NCBI GenBank assembly: GCA_944989445.1
Contig: CALYLW010000017.1
Location: forward strand, 196,001 to 260,000
DNA length: 64,000 nt
From: Ampullaceana balthica
Lineage: Eukaryota > Mollusca > Gastropoda > Lymnaeidae
Direction of reading: 5' to 3'
In this document: in pieces, positions 47,504 to 59,846 of the stretch
How the letters are laid out: each line of letters opens with the position of its first letter
Numbering within the stretch: position 1 is the stretch's first letter
Program-made: the position numbers and the translations under genes
The notes under the pieces: generated by a model
The model's database searches: none
The model's input: the letters and a program-made list of their open reading frames with translations, nothing else
Told to the model about the DNA's origin: nothing

Positions 47504-47873
47504 GGAAGTATATTACAGACCACAATGTTACCAGCCACTTAAGGATATATTACAGACCACAATGTTACCAGCCACTTAAGGATATATTACAGACCACAAT
47601 GTTACCAGCCTCACTAAAGGATATATTACAGACCACAATGTTACCAGCCACTTAAGGATATATTACAGACCACAATGTTACCAGCCTCACTAAAGGATAT
47701 ATTACAGACCACAATGTTACCAGCCTCACTAAAGGATATATTACAGACCACAATGTTACCAGCCACTAAAGGATATATTACAGACTACAATGTTACCAGC
47801 CACTAAAGGATATATTACAGACCACAATGTTACCAGCCTCACTAAAGGATATATTACAGACCACAATGTTCAC
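47504..47873. repeat. 37-39-bp minisatellite, about 10 copies
   Basis: The unit is GGATATATTACAGACCACAA plus TGTTACCAGCC(T)CACTTAA. Copies differ mainly in ACTTAA versus TCACTAAA at the join. Confidence 0.96.
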
Positions 47874-47994
47874 TTGAGGATAAAAGTGAAATGTAGTCAG
47901 ACCTCGCTAAGTCGAATTTACCTAGTCGAAAGCCTCCCTATATCGAATTACATGTAAGGTCCCGGCTTAATGTATTTTAGATCTTCTTAAGTCG

Positions 47995-48272
47995 CAACTA
48001 GTTTAACCCGCAAGTAGTTTAACTCGCAAGTAGTTTAACCCGCAAGTAGTTCAACCCGCAAGTAGTTCAACCCGCAAGTAGTTTAACCCGCAAGTAGTTT
48101 AACTCGCAAGTAGTTCAACCTGCAAGTAGTTTAACCCGCAAGTAGTTTAACCCGAAAGTAGTTTAACTCTGAAGTAGTTCAACCCGCAAGTAGTTCAACC
48201 CGCAAGCAGTTCAACCCGCAAGTAGTTCAACCCGCAAGCAGTTCAACCCGCAAGTAGTTCAACCCGCAAGTA
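47995..48272. repeat. 16-bp minisatellite, about 17 copies
   Basis: The unit is CAAGTAGTTTAACCCG, with TTTAAC and TTCAAC variants. Begins about 120 bases after the previous array. Confidence 0.96.
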
Positions 48273-48433
48273 TTTCTGTTTGAGGAATGGGAGAGGAGGG
48301 GCGGGTGGCAACAATCTCAGGCCCAACAAAATTTATTAGGTCCCCCCCCCCGGTGTCTTTCCCGGTCGTGGTGATATAGTGTCGGGGCAATGTCGCAGAT
48401 ATTAATTACTGTCATCTTAATTTATACGGCCTT

Positions 48434-49348
48434 GTTTTCTTGGTGGTTGGTGCTAACTGCGCACCGGTCTACTTTCCTTGGAGGGTTGGTGCTAACTGCG
48501 CACCGGTCATGTTTTCTTGGTGGTTGGTGCTAACTGCGCACCGGTCATGTTTTCTTGGTGGTTGGTGCTAACTGCGCACCGGTCATGTTTTCTTGGTGGT
48601 TGGTGCTAACTGCGCACCGGTCGTGTTTTTAGTGGTTGGTGCTAACTGCGCACCGGTCATGTTTCCTTGCTGGTTGGTGCTAACTGCGCACTGGTCATGT
48701 TTTCTTGCTGGTTGGTGCTAACTGCGCACCTGTCATGTTTTCTTGGTGGTTGGTGCTAACTGCGCACCGGTCATGTTTTCTTGGTGGTTGGTGCTAACTG
48801 CGCACCGGCCGTGTTTTTAGTGGTTGGTGCTAACTGCGCACCAGTCATGTTTTCTTGCTGGTTGGTGCTAACTGCGCACCGGTCATGTTTTCTTGCTGGT
48901 TGGTGCTAACTGCGCACCGGTCATGTTTTCTTGGTGGTTGGTGCTAACTGCGCACCGGTCATGTTTTCGTGCTGGTTGGTGCTAACTGCGCACCGGTCAT
49001 GTTTTCTTGGTGGTTGGTGCTAACTGCGCACCGGTCATGTTTTCTTGCTGGTTGGTGCTAACTGCGCACCGGTCATGTTTTCTTGGTGGTTGGTGCTAAC
49101 TGCGCACCGGTCATGTTTTCTTGGTGGTTGGTGCTAACTGCGCACCGGTCATGTTTTCTTGGTGGTTGGTGATAACTGCGCACCGGTCATGTTATCTTGG
49201 TGGTTGGTGCTAACTGCGCACCGGTCATGTTTTCTTGCTGGTTGGTGCTAACTGCGCACCGGTCATGTTTTCTTGGTGGTTGGTGCTAACTGCGCACCGG
49301 CCGTGTTTTCTTGGTGGTTGGTGCTAACTGCGCACCGGCCGTGTTTTG
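48434..49348. repeat. 38-bp minisatellite, about 24 copies
   Basis: The unit is GTTGGTGCTAACTGCGCACC plus GGTCATGTTTTCTTGGTG. GCTAACTGCGCACC is nearly invariant, and changes cluster in TCTTGGTG/TCTTGCTG and GGTCATG/GGCCGTG. There are no unique spacers. Confidence 0.97.
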
Positions 49349-49956
49349 GAACAAGATCTCGGGTTGACGACCGAGTCAGCGCTTTTATCGAAGACTTGTC
49401 AGCGCTGCAGTGGGCGTTTAGATAAATGTATAATATCTTATCTTTACTTCTTCAACAAACTTTGATACAATTCATAGTTTTATTCTGAATATTTTTTCTC
49501 TATGTCACCGGAGGCAGGTGTCTGTTGTGTCAAAAAAATTTTTTGTAAATGTCGTAACCGAGTGATGTTTGTGGGGGGAAAAGGGTGGGGGGCATGTTGA
49601 AGTCCACACAAAAACCTTTGAAATATCGGGGCCCAAGACTGGGTGTCTGCAACATAGAAATAAAGTACATACATTGAGTGTCAGTGGTTCATGTAAACTC
49701 TCTAACCCCCCCCCCTCTCTCTCTCAAGTTCTCTCTTCCCCCTGCAGCACATGGCTATCTAATTAGAAATGTAAAAAATAATATTTTAAAAAATAGAAAC
49801 ATAATTAAATGTAAACAAAACATATCGGGGGGTTATTATATATCAATGGTGGCCAAACCGAGGCTGTTTCGTGTTCAGATCGCGGCTCGCGTACAGTTTA
49901 TGAAAGATATCTTACAAGGATTACTGGACGATTTCCAAGCCAGATTTTAATGCACC
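49349..49956. other. Unassigned, no gene seen
   Basis: AT-rich flank between the 38-bp array and the LINE. A short open frame ends near 49950 without recognisable content. Confidence 0.4.
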
Positions 49957-49969
49957 ATAGTGATTCAAT

Positions 49970-51620
49970 CCATCCATCCCATCCCTGTGGCGCTACAGCC
50001 CATGTAGGGCTTGGGCATGCCTCACGACCTCCTTCCACTCAGTCCTTATCAACGCCTTTCTTTTCCAATATTGGACGCCCAGTTGTTGTAGATCTTTCTC
50101 TATGTCATCCATCCATCTAAGCCTAGGTCTTCCCTTGAGCCGTTTTCCTCTGGGGTTTTGGTGGTGTACCCTCTTTAATCCTCTATCATTTGACATTCTT
50201 TCTAGGTGTCCTGCCCAGCGCAGTCTGCCCTTTTTTATTTCTGCAACTATTGGGGTATCCTGATAAAGATTGTATAGTTCATGGTTGGTTCTTATTCTCC
50301 ATCCGAACTCATCCTTTGTTGGTCCATATATTTTCCTGAGAATTTTCCTCTCCCATGTATTTAACAGGTTTTCTGCAGTTTTTGTCAAGGTCCAAGTTTC
50401 ACTTGCATATGTTACAGCTGGTCTCATGTCAGTTTTATAAAGAGTTTTCTTTGTTTCCCTTGTAATATTTTTGTTTTTGAGGATATTCTGGCTACTAAAG
50501 TATGCTCTATTACCGGCTGATATTCTTTCTTTAATTTCTATCATTAATTCATTCCTTTCATTTAGTATTGATCCTAGGAATTTGAATTGATTTACTTTTT
50601 CAAAAGTCTGGTTCCTAATTTTAATGTCTTCACCTGTCCTTTCTTCTCTTTCTAGGGTCATGTATTTTGTTTTTGGGTTGTTGACTTCCAGCCCTGCTTG
50701 CAGTGATGCGTCTTCTAATTCAATGTATGACTTTGATATGTCTTTAGTACTTTTAGCAAGCAGGGCTATGTCATCAGCATATGCAAGGTACTGGATGGGT
50801 TGGCTATAGAAAGTGCCAATAGCTTTTGGATCTTGAGTTTCCCTCAGGAAGTATCCAGTTATTGTTCCTCGAGTGTCAATATTTATGTTTCTAATAACTC
50901 TTTCTAACGTTAAGTTAAAGAGCATACAAGACAGTGAGTCTCCCTGCCTTAGTCCTTGTCTAATCCTAAATTCCCTTGAGTATTCTCCTTGAACCTTAAC
51001 TTTGCTTCTTGAGATGTTCAGCGTGACATATATCATTCTTGTCAGTTTGTTGGGTATGTGCCAAACTCCTGCAGCGTTTCATATAGATATTTACTTTTGA
51101 TGCTGTCATAGGCCATTTTATAATCTACATATAGTTGATGCACTGGGATGTTGTATTCATTGCATTTCTCTAATATGCATCTGATGGTGAAAATTTGATC
51201 AGTCGTTGATCTGTTTTGTCTAAATCCACATTGGTAGTCTCCTAATATTTCTTCAGCATATGGATGTAGTCTTTTGGCTATAAGTTTTGTCAGTATTTTG
51301 TAGGAAACGTTTAATAGGGAGATTCCTCTGTAATTTTTGCACTGAAGTTTGGATCCTTTCTTGTGTATTGGGGTTATTAATGCCGTTTCCCATTCTGTTG
51401 GTATTTTCTCTTCTTGCCAGATTCTAGTTAAGAGATTATGTATCTGAATGTGTAGTTCTCCTCCTCCATACTTAATAAGTTCTGCTGTGATAAGATCTTC
51501 TCCAGGGGCTTTGTGATTTTTCATATGATTGATTACTTCTTTAGCTTCTTCTAATGTTGGTGGGTTTATAAAAGGGTCTGGTCCTCCATGTGGTGGTTGG
51601 TAATCATCATCTTGTCCATT
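49970..51620 (-). mobile_element. 5'-truncated LINE with RT domain and exact target duplication
   Basis: A 1651-bp insertion bounded by perfect 13-bp direct repeats ATAGTGATTCAAT (49957-49969, 51621-51633). Read on the minus strand it starts within ORF2, continues through the RT, and ends with a 23-base segment after the stop, including a GGGATGGGATGGATGG tail. Short simple-repeat tails are typical of RTE-like LINEs, but the clade is not proven here. It abuts a family A unit (51651). A perfect duplication and a single frameshift argue for a recent insertion. Confidence 0.93.
49993..51620 (-). pseudogene. LINE ORF2: reverse transcriptase and C-terminal region, one frameshift
   Basis: Two frames join at a one-base deletion near 51046-51052. 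The N-terminal piece shows HKAPGEDLI, NYRGISLL (about residues 104-111), GFRQNRSTTDQ (140-150) and DYKMAYDSI (174-182). The second piece continues with GLRQGDSLSCMLFN (28-41), the catalytic YADD (86-89), FKFLGSI (151-157), a thumb-like region, RLRWAGHLERM and GRPRLRWMDDIEKDL. All main RT blocks and the catalytic Asp residues are present. The apurinic endonuclease domain is missing by 5' truncation. The first eight residues of the open frame (upstream of 51620) belong to the host flank. Apart from the frameshift it has no stops. It cannot move on its own. Confidence 0.93.
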
Positions 51621-51650
51621 ATAGTGATTCAATAGGGCTCTCATTTTTTA

Positions 51651-52120
51651 TAAAATCCTTTATATTAACTCGTGGTGTCTGTTTGAGCCCTTGCTTGCTT
51701 GTTTGCTTGTCGTCAAAACTTCGGATCGATTTTTAACCCACTTCCTAGTAAGCTAGCGAGCTGAAATTTTGCAGGCAGTTTTGTGCCGATGATAAAAACG
51801 ATTTATCAAAATTTAAGATGGATCGCATATACAGTAATTAAATTATTGAATTTTTAGATTATTTTATTTATCTCTATGTATCATGTTAAATTTTTTAGAT
51901 AGAGTGTCGCGGTGCGTATTATATTGAATGACCTTTTTTCTGTCGCGCAATAAACTGCGTATTATATTGACAACGCTTTTTATAAACATATTCCTGATCG
52001 GTGCGCATTATATTAAACACGTTTTACGAGACATAACTGCAATTTTGTATTTTTGGATGGTCTTGCGCTGCGCATTATAATGAACATTCTTTTAGTTACG
52101 TCTCGTACATAAAGGATTTA
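51651..52120 (+). mobile_element. Family A repeat, full unit
   Basis: A 470-bp unit from TAAAATCCTTTATATTAACT to CATAAAGGATTTA, followed by GAGTCAAAAACTTGG. Closely matches 33126-33600 throughout, including GATCGATTTTTAACCCACTT and GTAAGCTAGCGAGCTGAAAT. The LINE target site lies 18 bases to its left. Confidence 0.82.
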
Positions 52121-52145
52121 GAGTCAAAAACTTGGTTTTTTTTAC

Positions 52146-53049
52146 TGTTTTTTAAAATTAAATTTACATTTTAACATGGCTCTCAGTTACTACAGATATG
52201 TGCACCCTTCTTAGATATAAGACTGATTTATTTCCGTAGAGTAATAAGTTATATTTCTAGTTGATTGGATTATTCTAAATGGATGTGTGTGGTGGTGGGT
52301 GTGTGGGTGGGGTTTTTTTTAAATTGAAAATGTACTGTGAGAAAAATAAGATTTTTATATATATTTTTTGGCTAAATAAATTGTCTATCGTGGCTAAGTC
52401 AGTCTTTCATCTTAACGTAATTTGACATAGTCTTCTTTCTTATTGATGTTAAGTTAAGATTCCTCGTGACCAAATGTCCTAGCTCTGACATATGGACTTA
52501 CGGACATTCGCCATCATCAATACGTCGATCTGATGTAAAATAAAGCAAACAGCCGCCCATCTCCCTGCGTGTGTGTTCAGTGTAACTCACAGTTACAGAC
52601 ACGGCACGTGTCAACATGACACACGACATACGTGACGTTGGTACAGCTGTAGGGAGCACATGAAATGGATCTGACCGCCTGGTAACGTTCTCTCGGGGTG
52701 TCATCTTTATCCACTTACGAGAATTTCATGGGCGTGGACATATTGCTCCGAAGAAGAAGAAAAAATCCACTAGAGAAGCATCATTTATAAATGTCCAGGA
52801 GAGCACCATTATGATAGACATAGACACATATTTGAGAGACATTTGTCTTTTCTTCGTTTCAAGACATAAAATTTGACTGTCTAGGGAAGCGTCATTAAGA
52901 CAGATACAGAGAAAAAATTAAGAGACACTTGCCTTTTTTCCCTTTAAAAAGCACAAGTTTTTTCATAAGGGTTGGATAACCACGTGAGCCCTGAAACCCT
53001 CTTGTTTGAGAAACGTTTTCATGAACTGTTTAAAAAAAATATATATATA
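52146..53049. other. Unassigned AT-rich sequence
   Basis: No gene or element recognised. Confidence 0.4.
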
Positions 53050-53455
53050 CTAGTGTATTACCCGTCAAAAATGACGGAAGTTTTCAGCTGAAATCTATTT
53101 ATTTAGAAAAAATGCACTTTTTTTAGGGCGCCTGTGGCGCCGACCTTTTTCAAAAGCCCAACTTACATTGTCCTTGTTTGATAAATACGAAACATTAAAC
53201 TTTCTGAAATGCACACAAAGTATTTTATAATAGGGGTTGTAGGGCGCCTACGGCGCCCCCTTTGCTTTCTTATTTTATAATTAGCCATCATCAAATCCTC
53301 TTTTTACATTGTTACCTTTTCCAAAATTAAAATATGAGCTAAAACAATGACGTCATATAATATTTTTTACAACGCATTTTTTATTTGCACACCTTTTGAT
53401 TTATTGGTGCAGTAATTTGGTGCGCTGCTTTCTAAAATTAGTATAGCGTTACATC
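53050..53455 (-). mobile_element. Helitron 3' end (copy 2, reversed)
   Basis: Reverse orientation of the 44.3-kb copy. CTAG at 53050-53053 is preceded (in element sense) by hairpin CCGTCATTTTTGACGG, and is followed by T of the AT-rich target. The GGGCGCC...GGCGCCC palindromes and the GGTGCAGTAATTTGGTGCGC segment are shared. The 5' end is not defined, and the region beyond 53455 is made of further rearranged copies. Confidence 0.7.
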
Positions 53456-54341
53456 CACACATACATACATACATACAGACGACGGGAATTATGGATATTG
53501 ATACTTTGTGTACATTTCAGCAAGTTTAATATTTCGTATTTATCAAACACGGATAAGTTACTTATGTTAATTATGTATATTGATTCCCGTTGAGCTCACC
53601 CGCAGCGTAGCATACGTCGCTAATGATTTAGTGACGGGTTGTCTGTATGTATGCATGGAATAATGCACACAAAGTATTTCATAATAATTATAAATCCTCA
53701 AATCCTATTTGTACATCGCTCCTTTTCAAAAATTAAAATATAAGCATAAAAACAATGACGTCATATAATATTTTTATACGATCCATACAGGCAACGGGAA
53801 TCAATATACTTAATTATCATAAGTAACTTATCCGTGTTTGATAAATACGAAATATTAAACTTGCTGAAATGTACACAAAGTATTTCATAATAATTATAAA
53901 TCCTCAAATCCTATTTTTACATCGTTCCCTTTTCAAAAATTAAAATATAAGCATAAAACAATGACATTATTTAATATTTTTTATACAAAATCGATCGCAG
54001 CGCCACCTAACATAACCTAAAAATATTATATGACGTCATATCCGTTACATCCACACATTATATATATATTTACGCTCAATTTTCGCTGACTGCCTCACGC
54101 CTAACGCTAAGGGACATCACTATGCTTTTTTTTTAAATTGAAAATATAGACTTAAAAATCATAATCATTTTGGTTTCCAGATTAAGATTAGCCAAACAAC
54201 ACACGAACCTATGACGTCAGCATTTGTGTTGTAAACAGTGCTGACTGACTCAAAGAGATATTTTTTGGTGCAGTAATTTGGTGCGCTGCTTTATAAAAGT
54301 AGTTAAATAAAACAAACCCGTAAAAACCAAGTTTTTGACTA
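53456..54341. repeat. Rearranged Helitron-like repeats with inverted and direct copies
   Basis: 53500-53590 and 53797-53880 are near-identical inverted copies (landmark AAGTTACTTAT...CACGGATAAG). 53665-53790 and 53868-53990 are direct copies (landmark ATAATTATAAATCCTCAAAT). TGACGTCA palindromes recur at about 53350, 53757, 54035 and 54213. The pattern suggests nested insertion and rearrangement of one family. Confidence 0.7.
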
Positions 54342-54865
54342 TAAATCCCTTATATATGAGACATAACTAACAGTTTTGATTATTTTCAAACGCGACAAAC
54401 ATTTACAGACTGAATCTGTCTTAACTCAACTTTCCTTCATAACCCGGGGGGGGGAAGGTCTGGTCACCGATCGCTTGACCGAGCTCAGCGTGACACTTAA
54501 AATGTTAACAAAAGCACGCCGGTACTTCGATGGGTCGCGTCAACGCGTGACTGAACAATCCCGTGAAAAAAACAATAACAAACAGTGAATTTGAATTACA
54601 TACGTTATATAAGGATAAACTAAAAATGCATAAATCTAATTACGGTACGTTCGATCGATCTGAAATTTTGATACGATGCATTGTTAGGTGAGATGGGTCC
54701 GTGTGCCAAATTTCAGCTCGATCGGATCACAGGTAGTGGGTCATTTTTTGACTTTTGTTTTTTCCGCTTGCCCAAGACAGAGAGACAGAGATGACGACAG
54801 AACGACAGATGACGACAGAACGACAGAGAGACAGAGACGGCGGTGAAGTTAATATAAGGGATTTA
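54342..54865 (-). mobile_element. Family A repeat, full unit, reversed
   Basis: A 524-bp unit bounded on the plus strand by TAAATCCCTTATATATGAG and GTTAATATAAGGGATTTA. The interior carries reversed versions of the CAGATCGATCG, GGCACACGGACCCAT and GTCGCGTTTGAA blocks seen at 33644-34133. Near 54775-54840 it holds a short GACGACAGAACGACAGA duplication. There is no ORF. Confidence 0.83.
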
Positions 54866-54889
54866 AAAATCGTGTGGTGATTAGCACTG

Positions 54890-55170
54890 TAAAAAATATT
54901 ATATAAATACTTTGTGTACATTTCAGGAGTGTTTCGTATTTATCATACAAAGGAAGGATAAGCTACTTGGGCCTTTGACAAAAAAAGTGGGCGCCTTAGG
55001 GCGCCCTACAATCCCTATTATAAAATACTTTGTGTACATTTCAGGAAGTTTAATATTACGTATTTATGATACAAGGAAACGTTAGTTGGGCTTTTGAAAA
55101 AGGTGGGCGCCGTAGGCGCCCTAAAAAAAGTGGGCACCGCAGGCGCCACGGCGCGCGCAGCACAACCTAG
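54890..55170 (+). mobile_element. Helitron 3' end (copy 3), internally duplicated
   Basis: Same orientation and GGGCGCCGTAGGCGCCC palindrome as copy 1. The segment TTTGTGTACATTTCAGGA...CAAGGA appears twice. It ends CACAACCTAG followed by T. The terminal hairpin differs (GC-rich GCGCCACGGCGC), so this is a divergent subfamily end or a decayed one. Confidence 0.55.
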
Positions 55171-56066
55171 TGTATATTGATATTAGAAACTTCCGGTTGT
55201 TCAAAATGGCGGAACCTAAATTTCTCTGCTGTCATTAAAAGACAAAAACAATCAAGCGCTGGAGAAATATACAACATACAAATGCAAATTAAGGAAATTA
55301 AAGTTATCAAGGAACTGATCTTCGAAATGAATTCCTTCTATGCTCGTCTGGTTGTATTTTACTTGGTTTTGTCATTTTGTGGCTGTTAATACTATTAATA
55401 TTAATCCGGAAGTTGTCTCACAGTTCTCACCAGTGGTTCATAGAAACTGCAACGTGCGCAGTAGCCACACCCCGGGCAACGGCTTCGACTGGCTTGCTAA
55501 ACCTGGTGAGGGTAGCCGACGGGTCTCAAACCCTCGGTGATCTAGATATGTCTATCTATGCACGTGAAGACTGGATTCGGTGGACAGAGCGGAGGAACCA
55601 CTAGTTGGTCAACGGTCAAAAAGGCGAATCTCAGCAAAGCGTTGTGGAACGCTAAGGGCATGACAAGACACACAGGACATCATGGCCATCCACTGCACCC
55701 GTTTCCATCACCAGCCGTCTCGACTTAGTCCTGCCGCTGGATAAGATGGCCTCGGTGAGAGAGTGAGATCGACGAATTGCGCAACTCCTTCTCACTCAAA
55801 TCCAAATCACCGCGCAAGTCACTTTTGTCATCCATCCCATACCAGCGGTCTACAACCCTCGGATGACTAGAGTGGTCCTCGTCGTATCGACGGACGAACG
55901 AACATATTGATATTATCTCCTATCGAATGAGCTCTGTTAATATCAAGTTATCGCAAACTCAAATAGGAAAAAAAGATTCATACGTTAAAAAAAAATTCTG
56001 AATGCAAATGTTCTCAATTTTTTTTCCAAATGAACACTCCTCCCTCGACTCCACGATAACTTATAG
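55171..56066. other. Unassigned; probable interspersed repeat at 55420-55920
   Basis: 55420-55920 is GC-richer, complex and non-coding overall, with broken frames. GACGGACGAACGAAC near 55890 is a reverse-complement match to a block at 20228-20258. This suggests an unidentified interspersed repeat. 55171-55400 has no recognisable feature. Confidence 0.35.
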
Positions 56067-59000
56067 CGACTCCACTAACATTCATCTGACTTCACTAACA
56101 TCCATCTGACTCCACTAACACTCATCTGACTCCACTAACACTCATCTGACTCCACTAATACTCATCTGACTCCACTAACACTCATCTGACTCCACTAACA
56201 CTCATCTGACTCCACTAATACTCATCTGACTCCACTGACACTCATCTGACCCAACTAATACTCATCTGACCCCACTAACACTCATCTGACTCCACTAATA
56301 CTCATCTGACTCCACTAACACTCATCTGACCCAACTAATACTCATCTGACCTCACTAACACTCATCTGACCCCACTAATACTCATCTGAATCAACTAATA
56401 CTCATCTGACTCCCCTAACACTCATCTTACCCCACTAATACTCATCTGACTCCACTAACACTCATCTGACCCAACTAATACTCATCTGACCCCACTAACA
56501 CTCATCTGACTCCACTAATACTCATCTGACCCCACTAACACTCATCTGACCCCACTAATACTCATCTGACTCCACTAATACTCATCTGACTCCACTAATA
56601 CTCATCTGACTCCACTAATACTCATCTGACTCCACTAATACTCATCTGACCCCACTAACACTCATCTGACCCCACCAACACTCATCTGACTCCACTAACA
56701 CTCATCTGACCCCACTAACACTCATCTGACTCCACCAACACTCATCTGACTCCCCTAACACTCATCTGACCCAACTAATACTCATCTGACCCCACTAACA
56801 CTCATCTGACTCCACCAACACTCATCTGACTCCACTAATACTCATCTGACCCCACTAACACTCATCTGACTCCACCAACACTCATCTGACTCCACTAACA
56901 CTCATCTCCACTAATACTCATCTGAATCAACTAATACTCATCTGACTCCCCTAACACTCATCTTACCCCACTAATACTCATCTGACTCCCCTAACACTCA
57001 TCTTACCCCACTAATACTCATCTGACTCCACTAATACTCATCTGACTCCACTAACACTCATCTGACCCAACTAATACTCATCTGACCCCACTAACACTCA
57101 TCTGACTCCACCAACACTCATCTGACTCCACTAACACTCATCTGACTCCACTAACACTCATCTGACTCCACTAACACTCATCTGACTCCACTAATACTCA
57201 TCTGACTCCACTAATACTCATCTGACTCCACTACTACTCATCTGACTCCACTAATACTCATCTGACTCCACTAACACTCATCTGACTCCACTAACATTCA
57301 TCTGACTCCACTAATACTCATCTGACTCCACTAATACTCATCTGACTCCACTAATACTCATCTGACTCCATAATACTCATCTGACTCCACTAATACTCAT
57401 CTGACTCCACTAATACTCATCTGACTCCACTAATACTCATCTGACTCCACTAATACTCATCTGACTCCACTAATACTCATCTGACTCCACTAATACTCAT
57501 CTGACTCCACTAATACTCATCTGACTCTACTAACACTCATCTGACTCCACTAACACTCATCTGACCCCACTAACACTCACCTGACTCCACTAATACTCAT
57601 CTGACTCCACTAACACTCATCTGACTCCACTAACACTCATCTGACTCCACTAATACTCATCTGACTCCACTAATACTCATCTGACTCCACTAATACTCAT
57701 CTGACTCCACTAATACTCATCTGACTCCACTAATACTCATCTGACTCCACTAATACTCATCGACTCCACTAATACTCATCTGACTCTACTAATACTCATC
57801 TGACTCCACTAATACTCATCTGACTCCACTAATACTCATCTGACTCCACTAATACTCATCGACTCCACTAATACTCATCTGACTCTACTAATACTCATCT
57901 GACTCCACTAATACTCATCTGACTCCACTAATACTCATCTGACTCCACTAATACTCATCGACTCCACTAATACTCATCTGACTCCACTAATACTCATCTG
58001 ACTCCACTAATACTCATCGACTCCACTAATACTCATCTGACTCCACTAATACTCATCTGACTCCACTAATACTCATCTGACTCCACTAATACTCATCGAC
58101 TCCACTAATACTCATCTGACTCCACTAATACTCATCTGACTCCACTTATACTCATCTGACTCCACTAATACTCATCGACTCCACTAATACTCATCGACTC
58201 CACTAATACTCATCTGACTCCACTAATACTCATCTGACTCCACTAATACTCATCTGACTCCACTAATACTCATCGACTCCACTAATACTCATCGACTCCA
58301 CTAATACTCATCTGACTCCACTAATACTCATCTGACTCCACTAATACTCATCGACTCCACTAATACTCATCGACTCCACTAATACTCATCGACTCCACTA
58401 ATACTCATCTGACTCCACTAATACTCATCTGACTCCACTAATACTCATCTGACTCCACTAATACTCATCGACTCCACTAATACTCATCTGACTCCACTAA
58501 TACTCATCTGACTCCACTAATACTCATCTGACTCCACTAACACTCATCTGACTCCACTAATACTCATCTGACTCCACTAATACTCATCTGACTCCACTAA
58601 TACTCATCGACTCCACTAATACTCATCTGACTCCACTAATACTCATCTGACTCCACTAATACTCATCTGACTCCACTAATACTCATCTGACTCCACTAAT
58701 ACTCATCTGACTCCACTAATACTCATCTGACTCCACTAACACTCATCTGACTCCACTAATACTCATCTGACTCCACTAATACTCATCTGACTCCACTAAT
58801 ACTCATCGACTCCACTAATACTCATCTGACTCCAATAATACTCATCTGACTCCACTAATACTCATCTGACTCTACTAATACTCATCTGACTCTACTAACA
58901 CTCATCTGACTCCACTAACATTCATCTGACTCCACTAATACTCATCTGACTCTACTAACACTCATCTGACTCCACTAACATTCATCTGACTCCACTAATA

Positions 59001-59846
59001 CTCATCTGACTCTACTAACACTCATGTGACTCCACTAACATTCATCTGACTCCACTAATAATCATCTGACTCCACTAATACTCATCTGACTCCACTAACA
59101 CTCATCTGACTCCACTAACACTCATCTGACTCCACTAATACTCATCTGACTCCACTAATACTCATCTGACTCCACTAATACTCATCTGACTCCACTAATA
59201 CTCATCTGACCCCACTAACACTCATCTGACTCCACTAATACTCATCTGACTCCACTAACACTCATCTGACTCCACTAACACTCATCTGACTCCACTAATA
59301 CTCATCTGACTCCACTAATACTCATCTGACTCCACTAATACTCATCTGACTCCACTAATACTCATCTGACCCCACTAACACTCATCTGACTCCACTAACA
59401 CTCATCTGACTCCACTAATACTCATCTGACTCCACTAATACTCATCTGACTCTACTAATACTCATCTGACTCCACTAATACTCATCTGACTCCACTAATA
59501 CTCATCTGACTCCACTAATACTCATCTGACCCCACTAACACTCATCTGACTCCACTAACACTCATCTGACTCCACTAATACTCATCTGACTCCACTAATA
59601 CTCATCTGACTCCACTAATACTCATCTGACCCCACTAACACTCATCTGACTCCACTAATACTCATCTGACTCCACTAATACTCATCTGACCCCACTAACA
59701 CTCATCTGACTCCACTAACACTCATCTGACTCCACTAATACTCATCTGACTCCACTAATACTCATCTGACTCCACTAATACTCATATGACTCCACTAACA
59801 CTCATCTGACTCCACAAACAATCTGACTCCACAAACACTCATCCGA
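56067..59846. repeat. 20-bp satellite-like array, about 190 copies (3.8 kb)
   Basis: The unit is CTGACTCCACTAATACTCAT, with T/C variants (CTAACACTCAT, CCCCAC, CCAAC). An 18-bp form lacking TG (CATCGACTCC) is concentrated at about 57750-58810. The plus strand has very little G and almost no AG dinucleotide. No coding function is plausible. It is the largest single feature of the window. Confidence 0.98.

Noticed and set aside
51621..51644. Apparent ATG start of the LINE RT ORF (MRALLNHY)
   Set aside because: It lies in the target-site duplication and flank, not in the element.
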